Source: Gemmiger sp. (lineage in GTDB: Bacteria; Bacillota; Clostridia; Oscillospirales; Ruminococcaceae). Taken from it: a DNA stretch of 39,542 bases. Location of the stretch: contig JAQUSS010000011.1 in assembly GCA_028710135.1 (NCBI GenBank), forward strand, positions 1 to 39,542. The letters are read 5' to 3'. A program made the position numbers and the translations under genes. The notes below the pieces were generated by a model. It was given only the letters and a program-made list of their open reading frames with translations, was not told the origin of the DNA and made no database searches. This document shows positions 29,611 to 36,423 of this stretch, piece after piece; position 1 is the first letter of the stretch; each line of letters begins with the position of its first letter.

Positions 29611-29783
29611 GTTAAAATCCTCCTGTAAAGGTTATTGGTTGATGGTTACCCACCAACATGACCTCTCCGCTCATTCGGTTGATGCGGGGTCAAGTTTCGA
29701 CTTCGTTTTTGCTTAACACAATGCCGGTGGTCAGCGGAACACGGCCGCTCGGACCGGCGCTTTGTGCAAGCGCCTTCACAAAA
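29611..29783 (-). ncRNA. Putative structured RNA in the rpsJ-rplC spacer (candidate cis-regulatory element)
   Basis: Three strong inverted repeats at 29756-29774, 29723-29758 (extended) and 29660-29691 in a 173-nt spacer, the longest inside this operon. Confidence 0.5.
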
Positions 29784-30095
29784 TCAAAGCTTAATCTCAA
29801 TATCAACGCCGGCGGGGAGCTGCAGGCTCATAAGAGCCTCAACCGTCTTGTTGGACGGCTTCAGAATGTCGATCAGGCGCTTGTGGGTACGCATCTCGAA
29901 CTGCTCGCGGCTATCCTTATACTTATGGACAGCGCGCAGAACCGTGATGATCTCCTTGTCGGTGGGCAGGGGGATGGGGCCGGACACGCGAGCGCCCGTG
30001 CGCTTTGCGGTCTCCACGATCTTCTCTGCCGCTGCATCGATCATCGATGCGTCGTAGCTCTTTAACCGGATTCTGATTTTTTCTTTGACTGCCAT
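29784..30095 (-). CDS. rpsJ: 30S ribosomal protein S10
   Basis: [73 protein letters not shown]. Confidence 0.98.
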   Translation of the reverse strand: MAVKEKIRIRLKSYDASMIDAAAEKIVETAKRTGARVSGPIPLPTDKEIITVLRAVHKYKDSREQFEMRTHKRLIDILKPSNKTVEALMSLQLPAGVDIEIKL

Positions 30096-30433
30096 TGCTT
30101 TCGCCTCCTAATATAAATTTGTTGCCTTAGGCGAGCCGATAAATCACACACGCTTCCGGGTGTTCAACCATTTTGTACGAGAAAATCCGGTGAACCGCGC
30201 ACCCGCAGTTCAGCCGGAGAGAATCATTACAAAGCTGGCGGAAATTGGTCCGGCCCGCAGACAGCAGTACCGTACGTATCCCTTTGCATCCGTAATTCTT
30301 TCGCCCGGTTCTAAGATCGGACATACTCCGCGGAAAAACCCGTACCACCTATCGGCGGCGCGGCAACCTCCCGCATCAACGCATATCGTGGCTTGTAATA
30401 GAACGCCTGTTCCACACAAGCCGTTCGCAGCCG
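30096..30433 (-). ncRNA. Putative structured 5' leader of the S10 operon
   Basis: About 335 nt between the mapped-by-eye promoter and the rpsJ start; inverted repeats at 30390-30422, 30234-30265 and 30187-30217. Confidence 0.5.
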
Positions 30434-30439
30434 TATATT

Positions 30440-30468
30440 ATAGTAACACACCTTGCCGGGCGTTGCAA
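30440..30468 (-). promoter_or_regulatory. S10 operon promoter
   Basis: Minus strand TTGCAA-N17-TACTAT, preceded by A/T-tracts at about 30470-30510 resembling an UP element. Confidence 0.65.
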
Positions 30469-30605
30469 GTGTTTTTTTTGCAATTCGATGAATTTTTTTA
30501 AAAATTTTCTCCCTTTTGCCAAATCCCCCGTTTGCGGGCTTGCCCCTGCCCTGCCTGGCGCGGGCAAACCCGCGCCAAAGCCCGGCCCGCTGCGCCCCGG
30601 CAGCC

Positions 30606-30639
30606 CTGTTCCGCTGTTCCGCTGTTCCGCCGTTCCGCC
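30606..30639. repeat. 8-bp tandem repeat (CTGTTCCG)n, about four copies
   Basis: CTGTTCCG CTGTTCCG CTGTTCCG CCGTTCCG, directly 3' of the lipoprotein stop codon. Confidence 0.8.
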
Positions 30640-32607
30640 TTAGCCCGGCGCGCCCAGCTGGGCCACCCGGTAGCCATCCCCCGTCCAGCAAAGCTGCACA
30701 CGGCTCATGTAGGCGATGTAGGATGGGGTGCCCGCCTGCCCGCCTGCCGCCGCACCGGCGTTTTGATGGATGGACAAAATTTTGAGCCAAATGTCCCCCT
30801 GGGGCCGTATCTCCGGCTCGGTGTAAAGCATCCCCAGGTAGGTGGGGTCAGCGCGCCGCGCCCCGTAGCCAAACTGCCCAAATTGTCCAAATTCTAAAGC
30901 ATCCTCGGGGCCGCGCAGAAAGCCCGCCTGTTGCCATTTGCCGTCCCACTCGCCGTGGGTTAGCTCCTCCGTGATAGAACCGCCGAACACCTGGTTTAAA
31001 TAGGCCCGCAGCTTGCTAAACTGGCTGAACCGCGCCCCGGGCAGCGCCTGATAGAGTGCTGCCTCCCCCTTGGTGCTGCTTTCGGCAAGCTGCTTTGCGG
31101 GGCGGTAGCCCAGCGCCCCTTCATAATGCGCCGAGAAATCGAGTGCTTCGGCCAGCGCCACCCCGGCCTGGGCATCCAGGGCATCCGGCACCGGGTAGCT
31201 GCGCGTGCAGGGGGCGCCATCCTCCTGGTAGCGGATGGTGACCGCCCGCACCGCAATTTGCGGCAGGGTGTAGCTTTGTTGCAGCAATAGCCCTTGCATC
31301 TCGCCACCATCCCGCGCGCCCGGGTTCAGCGCCCGCAGGGTTTCCTCCTCCACACCGGTATACAGCGCCACCCCGGCCAAGTCCTCCGGCTGCCAGTTGC
31401 CCGGCCCCGTTCCGCCGCCGTAGCGCAGCTCCACCGTGCAGTTTTGCGATATCTCGCCGCAGGCAGCGCCATCCCGCCACAGAGCGGCGGTGGCGGGATG
31501 TTGGGTGTAGCGTGCCTGGGGGTCGGGCTGGGCGGGGGTGGAAAGTTGCTCCGACGGCAGGGCGCTTTGGTGCCAGCCGTCCGCCTCCTTGAGCCATAGG
31601 GTAGTCCCCTCCCAGGCGGCCCCCGCGTAGTGGGCGGGCAGGGTTTCGGTGCCCTCGCCGTTCAGCAGCCCCCAACCGCCATCCCGGCAGACCGCAGCAT
31701 AGCCGTTTTGCAGGTAAGCGGCCAAGTCGGGGGCGGTGGAGGCATTTTCGCCGTAGGAATCCTTTACGCTGTAGGTGGCATCGTACACGGCCTCGGTGGC
31801 AGCGCCGCCGTTCCGGTCGATATAGCGCCACTTGCCGTTCTGCTCCACCGGGGCCAGCGGCTGGTCAAAAAACCAGTTGGCATTTTGGGCTTCCGGCCCC
31901 ATGCCGGAGCCGTTCCGGCTGATGTACCAGTAGCCATCCTCCGGCTTGCCCGGCTCCACCGTGCCATTGTTTTCCACCTCGTGGGCGCTGAACACCGGCA
32001 ATAGGTCACCATAGGTATCCCAGTCTTGCTCGGTCACCTGCGCGATCGTGCCGGGGCCATCCATCCCCCGGCAGGCGCAGAGCGCGTTGCCATCCAGCGC
32101 ATAGATATCCCGCCCCGGCCAATCCAGGTCGTAAAAAAAGTAGCCGTAGGCCCCGCCGTGGCCGGGGCAGACCCCATTTTCCCCCGCGCCTTCCAGCGTG
32201 GCGGTGTATTGGTCAAGCTCTGCCCAGTCCATCCCGGCCACCGGCCATACCCAGTGGTGGTTGCCACATTCGGCCACCGGCCTATCCGCCCGGCAGGGCA
32301 GCAGCTCGGTGCCATCAGCCCGTATCAGCCCCCACTTGCCGCCCTGGCTGACCGTAAAGTAGCCGGTGGCAATGGTGGCCGGGCGGATGCCATGCACCGC
32401 CACCGGGCGCAGCGCATCGTAAGGCAGGCCCGGGGTGGCGGTGGGCACTGGGGTTGCCGTGGCAATGGGCGCGGCGGTAGGCGCGGCGGTAGGCGTAGTT
32501 GCCACCGTGGGCGCAGGGGTGGGCGCGGCAGTGCCCGCCGCAGGCCCGGCCTGGCACCCCGCCAGCAGCACCGCCGCCAGCAGGGCCATAACGCTATATT
32601 TTTTCAT
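30640..32607 (-). CDS. WG-repeat lipoprotein with a possible IseA-like C-terminal domain
   Basis: Lipobox LLAGC; Ala/Thr/Pro-rich linker; WG-like units GGKWGLIRADGTELLP, DGGWGLLNGEGTETLP and degenerate NGKWRYIDRNG; C-terminal FSKLRAYLNQVFGGSITEELTHG. Confidence 0.75.
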   Translation of the reverse strand: MKKYSVMALLAAVLLAGCQAGPAAGTAAPTPAPTVATTPTAAPTAAPIATATPVPTATPGLPYDALRPVAVHGIRPATIATGYFTVSQGGKWGLIRADGTELLPCRADRPVAECGNHHWVWPVAGMDWAELDQYTATLEGAGENGVCPGHGGAYGYFFYDLDWPGRDIYALDGNALCACRGMDGPGTIAQVTEQDWDTYGDLLPVFSAHEVENNGTVEPGKPEDGYWYISRNGSGMGPEAQNANWFFDQPLAPVEQNGKWRYIDRNGGAATEAVYDATYSVKDSYGENASTAPDLAAYLQNGYAAVCRDGGWGLLNGEGTETLPAHYAGAAWEGTTLWLKEADGWHQSALPSEQLSTPAQPDPQARYTQHPATAALWRDGAACGEISQNCTVELRYGGGTGPGNWQPEDLAGVALYTGVEEETLRALNPGARDGGEMQGLLLQQSYTLPQIAVRAVTIRYQEDGAPCTRSYPVPDALDAQAGVALAEALDFSAHYEGALGYRPAKQLAESSTKGEAALYQALPGARFSQFSKLRAYLNQVFGGSITEELTHGEWDGKWQQAGFLRGPEDALEFGQFGQFGYGARRADPTYLGMLYTEPEIRPQGDIWLKILSIHQNAGAAAGGQAGTPSYIAYMSRVQLCWTGDGYRVAQLGAPG

Positions 32608-32639
32608 CGTTTCGCCCCCTTTTCCCCATCATACCACAA

Positions 32640-32680
32640 AACCTGCCCGCCGGGCTACCAGTAAGCCCGGCGCGCAGGTT
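32640..32680 (-). terminator. Probable terminator, possibly bidirectional
   Basis: CCTGCGCGCCGGGCT-N7-AGCCCGGCGGGCAGG then TTTT on minus; on plus a T7 run follows about 8 nt later. Confidence 0.6.
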
Positions 32681-32848
32681 TCCACATTTTTTTAGCGCAA
32701 GCGCGCACAAAAGCCAGGCCCGCCGCGCTTTTTGCTGCGGCCAAGGCCGGCCATAGGCGGCCGGAAGTAGCCGCGCGCAGCCGGGGGCAGCGGCAGGCCG
32801 CGCCACACGGCAGGGCCTCGCTTTTTTTGGGGGCGGGGCCTCCCCCGC

Positions 32849-34606
32849 TCACTTCTTTGCTTTTAAGGTTTCCTCCAGCCCGTCCCGTGGGGTCACGTAG
32901 ACGGTGGTGTATACCTCATATAGCACCATGCCGGGCTTTGCGCCGTTCGCCTTCCAGATGTTTTTCACCTCGGTGGTATCCACCGGCACCTTTACCGCGC
33001 CGTTTTTGGTGTAGGCGCTGGAATGTATCACCGCCAGCTCGGCGGCTTCCTGCCGGGTGGCATCAGGCACGGCCTCGCCCCGGCAAAGCACTACCGCATG
33101 GCTGCCCGGCGCTTTTTGTACATGGAACCACACATCCCGCCCGCGGGCGGTGTGCAGGGTCAGCTTATCGTTTTGCAGGTTGTTGCGGCCCACCAATATC
33201 TCAAAGCCATCGCTGGAGGTATAGCGCAGGAAATCGGCCGGTTTTTGCTTTTTATCCCGCTGCTTATAATATTTTAGGTACCCCTGGCTTTTCAGCTCGG
33301 CCCGTATCTCGCCCAGGGCCTGTTCGCCGGGGGCGCTCTCCACCTCGTACAGCACGGTGGCAAGGTACTCAATCTCCCCCGCGCCCTCAGCCAGCAGCTT
33401 TTCCAGCATCACAGCGGCGGTCTGCCGCTTTTTATAATCCTTAAAATACTTTTGGGCGTTCTCGTTGGGGCCAAGGCGGGGGTCAAGCGGGATGGTTACA
33501 TCCTGCCCGGTATAGTAGTTTTGCACCGTCACCTTGCGGTCGCCCTTTTGGGCGGCCCAAAGGTTTGCTTGCAGCAGCTCGCCATACAGGCGCAGGGTAT
33601 CGGATTTATGGCTTTGGGCCAGCTCCTCCCACCGGGCGGCCTGCTTGCGCACGGCGCGCTCGTGCATATTGTGTACCGCCTTGTACAGCTCTTTGCTTTT
33701 TTGGCGCAGCCGCTCGGCACGGTCCTTGGTGGAATAATAATCCTCCAGCAGGGCGCTGTAGCTGGGGTAGGGGGTCAACTGTGCGGTGGGGCCGTATTGC
33801 TGAGGGGCAAAAAAGCTGTACTCCACCGGCTTGCCGCTTTCCAGCCGGACGGCGGTGGGGGTACCGCCCGCCGAATGTTCGCCCCGCAGGCCCGCCAGCG
33901 CCGCCACCAGGGCCGCCCGCTGTTCGGCGTTCAGCTCACTGGCAAGCAGGGGCGTTTCCCCGCCGAAGGCGCGGTACGCGGCCTCCCGCATGACGACCGG
34001 GCCAACGCCCCCCACGGTTTTGTTGAGGGCTTCGGCCACCGGCAGCTCTTTTTGGCAGGCAGCCGCCACCATCTCCTCGGGGGTGGTGGCCAAAAAATCC
34101 GGCTTGCCGGGCTGGGGGGGCAGGGTGTAGGGCAGGCCGGGCAAAAGCTGGCGAATCTCGCTGGCTTCAAAATCCACCCGCTTGAGGGCATCCATAATTT
34201 TTTCCTGCTGAATCAGCACCAGGTTGGAGTAGCGGCCCATCAGTTCAGCCGCCAGGGTGTTCACCACCAAATCCCCCATCTCGTTGGTACAGCGGAAATC
34301 AAAAAATACGATGCGGTCCCCCGGCAGCATATGCAAATCAATCAGCCGCCCACCCGCCAGGTATTTGCGCAGCAGCATACAAAAGCCCGGTGGGGTTTGG
34401 GGGTTTTCAAACCCCTCCCGCGTTAGGCAAACCCGGGCCGAGCCGCTGCGGGCCGAGAGCAGCAGCTTGTGTGTTTCGGTGCGGGAGCGCAGGGTGATAA
34501 CCACCTCGTCCCGCGTCGGCTCAAAAATTTTATCAATTTTTGCATCCAACAATTTTGTTTTCAGTTCCGCGGCCACCAGGGCCAGCGTTGCGGCATCCAA
34601 AGCCAT
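32849..34606 (-). CDS. rqcH: NFACT family protein (RqcH/Rqc2 homologue, FbpA-like)
   Basis: MALDAATLALVAAELKTKLLDAKIDKIFEPTRDEVVITLRS; GDRIVFFDF; NFACT-R GRNNLQNDKLTLHTARGRDVWFHVQKAPGSHAVV. Confidence 0.92.
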   Translation of the reverse strand: MALDAATLALVAAELKTKLLDAKIDKIFEPTRDEVVITLRSRTETHKLLLSARSGSARVCLTREGFENPQTPPGFCMLLRKYLAGGRLIDLHMLPGDRIVFFDFRCTNEMGDLVVNTLAAELMGRYSNLVLIQQEKIMDALKRVDFEASEIRQLLPGLPYTLPPQPGKPDFLATTPEEMVAAACQKELPVAEALNKTVGGVGPVVMREAAYRAFGGETPLLASELNAEQRAALVAALAGLRGEHSAGGTPTAVRLESGKPVEYSFFAPQQYGPTAQLTPYPSYSALLEDYYSTKDRAERLRQKSKELYKAVHNMHERAVRKQAARWEELAQSHKSDTLRLYGELLQANLWAAQKGDRKVTVQNYYTGQDVTIPLDPRLGPNENAQKYFKDYKKRQTAAVMLEKLLAEGAGEIEYLATVLYEVESAPGEQALGEIRAELKSQGYLKYYKQRDKKQKPADFLRYTSSDGFEILVGRNNLQNDKLTLHTARGRDVWFHVQKAPGSHAVVLCRGEAVPDATRQEAAELAVIHSSAYTKNGAVKVPVDTTEVKNIWKANGAKPGMVLYEVYTTVYVTPRDGLEETLKAKK

Positions 34607-34752
34607 GATTTTCTCCTTAACGGCAATCCGCCGCGCACCACAGGCAAGCCACCCAAAAGCAAAGCACCGGCAAGGCAGGGGCGGAACACCGCCGCAGCCT
34701 TTGCGGATGCAATTTTTCAAGCAGTTTGCAGGGCAGCGCGGCGGCTATGCCT

Positions 34753-35514
34753 TTATAAATAGGTATAGGGGTCGGCATCTCGGGCCGATACCTCAGCCGG
34801 TATGCCGGGCAGGGCCTTTTGCAGGTAGCCCGCCAGCACGGCGGCAATTGGGCGCTCGGTGGCCCAGTGGCCCGCCACCACCACGCTCAACCCCGCTTGC
34901 AGGGCATCGCAGGCATGGTGATGGCTAGCTTCGCCGGTAACCAGGCAATCGGCCCCCTGGGCCAGTGCCTCCTCCCAAAAGCTGCCGCCCGAGCCACTCA
35001 CCTCGGCCAAGCGGCGCACCGGCTTGCCGGCATCCGCATATTTTACCCGCGCACCCAGCACGTTTTCGCACAGGGCCGCCAGCGCGGCGGCGGTGGTGGG
35101 GGCGGCAAGCGCCCCTACCCGGCCACAGCCCCCGGCAAACACGGTGGTATCCGTCATCCCCAGCAGGGCCGCCAGGGTATCGTTCACCCCGCCCGGCGCA
35201 GCATCCAAATTGGTGTGCATACAGATGGCGGAAATGCCGTTTTTCAGCAGCAGCCCGGGTACCGACCCTGCCGAGAGGGCTTTGAGGGGGGCAAAGATAA
35301 CCGGGTGGTGGGCAACAATCAGCCCGCAGCCCTTGCCGGCGGCCTCGGCCACCACGGCGGGGGTGATATCGAGGGTGGTCAGTATCCGGCTTATCGGCGC
35401 ACCGGCATCCACCAGCAAACCGATATTATCCCAGCTTTCGGCCAGCTCGGGCGGGGCCAGGGCTTGCAGCTGCTGCAAAACCTCCCCCGCTGTCACGGTT
35501 TTTATCACGGCCAT
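34753..35514 (-). CDS. Nif3-like dinuclear metal centre hexameric protein
   Basis: ESWDNIGLLVDAG, ILTTLDIT, IVAHHPVIFAPLKAL, MHTNLDAAPGGVNDTLA, GADCLVTGEASHHHA. Confidence 0.95.
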   Translation of the reverse strand: MAVIKTVTAGEVLQQLQALAPPELAESWDNIGLLVDAGAPISRILTTLDITPAVVAEAAGKGCGLIVAHHPVIFAPLKALSAGSVPGLLLKNGISAICMHTNLDAAPGGVNDTLAALLGMTDTTVFAGGCGRVGALAAPTTAAALAALCENVLGARVKYADAGKPVRRLAEVSGSGGSFWEEALAQGADCLVTGEASHHHACDALQAGLSVVVAGHWATERPIAAVLAGYLQKALPGIPAEVSARDADPYTYL

Positions 35515-36194
35515 CGCGTTCCCTCCAATTCATTCAGCAGCGCGTCCACCCCCGCAGCCTCGGGGCCGGGGGGCAGGCCACGGCGGTATTTTTGCAGCTT
35601 GGCGGCCTGCGCGGCCCGGTACTCCGCCGCACCGGGTTGCCCCGCCACCTTGCCGCAAAGGCAGGAAAGCCCATCCGGCTCGGTGGGGTGGCCCGTGTAG
35701 GCCGCCTGCATCACCGCATAGTACCGGCCCGCCGCCTGGCAAAGGGTTTCGGCCTGCAGGGCAAAGCCGTTGCGGGCCAGCCACTGGCGCAGGGCACTGT
35801 GCTTGGTGGCAGGCACCAGCACCAGGTTGTACCGCCCGGGCTCCGCCCGTAGCCAGGGCGCGGCGGCCAAAATTTGGCAGATGGTTTCGGCCCCCATCCC
35901 GGCAATTACAATATCATCCACCTCGCCGGGGGCAACCACCGAAAGCCCGTCCCCCAGCCGCAGCACCACCTTCTCGCCCCAGGGGGCACAGGTGGCGCGG
36001 GCTTTGGCAAGGGGGCCGGGCCGAAGGTCGCAAGCAAGAATACGCGGGCAGCGTCCGCTGCCCGCGAGATAGGCGCTCAATTTGCCATGGTCGCACCCGA
36101 TGTCCGCCACCCGGCTTCCGCTGCGCACATAGGCGGCAGCGGCGGCCAGGCGGGCATCCAGCAAGGGGGCGCGGGGGTTACTGCTGGGTAGCAA
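35505..36194 (-). CDS. trmK: tRNA (adenine(22)-N1)-methyltransferase TrmK
   Basis: RLAAAAAYVRSGSRVADIGCDHGKLSAYLA; IVIAGMGAETICQIL; adjacent to nif3-like, as commonly seen in Firmicutes. Confidence 0.93.
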   Translation of the reverse strand: MLPSSNPRAPLLDARLAAAAAYVRSGSRVADIGCDHGKLSAYLAGSGRCPRILACDLRPGPLAKARATCAPWGEKVVLRLGDGLSVVAPGEVDDIVIAGMGAETICQILAAAPWLRAEPGRYNLVLVPATKHSALRQWLARNGFALQAETLCQAAGRYYAVMQAAYTGHPTEPDGLSCLCGKVAGQPGAAEYRAAQAAKLQKYRRGLPPGPEAAGVDALLNELEGTRWP

Positions 36195-36387
36195 AATACT
36201 CGTTCAGCTGGGCGCAAAGGGCATCGGCATCCACGCCATGCACACCGCAGGCCTGCTCCACCGTTTCGCCATGGGCAGCCATGCAGCCCAGGCAGTGCAT
36301 ACCGGTGGCCATGAAGATGGGCACGCAGCCCTGCTTGGGGTCGTTGTTCAAAATTTCGGCAATGATGGTATTTTTCGTAACAGTCAT
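36178..36387 (-). CDS. DUF1858 (hybrid-cluster-associated redox disulfide) protein
   Basis: TIIAEIL...GCVPIFMATGMHCLGCMAAHGETVEQACGVHGVD; AAAGGAAA RBS before MTVTKN. Confidence 0.9.
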   Translation of the reverse strand: MTVTKNTIIAEILNNDPKQGCVPIFMATGMHCLGCMAAHGETVEQACGVHGVDADALCAQLNEYFATQQ

Positions 36388-36423
36388 GGTAATTTCCTTT
36401 CTATTCAAAGCAGATTGTTCTTA

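Noticed and set aside
29658-30065. 135-aa plus-strand ORF over the rpsJ-rplC spacer and rpsJ
   Set aside because: Antisense to rpsJ; no independent coding evidence.
30127-30348. 73-aa minus-strand ORF in the S10 leader
   Set aside because: Lies wholly in the leader with no clear RBS; more likely a by-product of structured RNA. Its frame is worth testing only together with covariation analysis.
30557-30576. GGCGCGGG-CAAA-CCCGCGCC hairpin as the lipoprotein-gene terminator
   Set aside because: Perfect stem but no adjacent U-tract on either strand; function uncertain.
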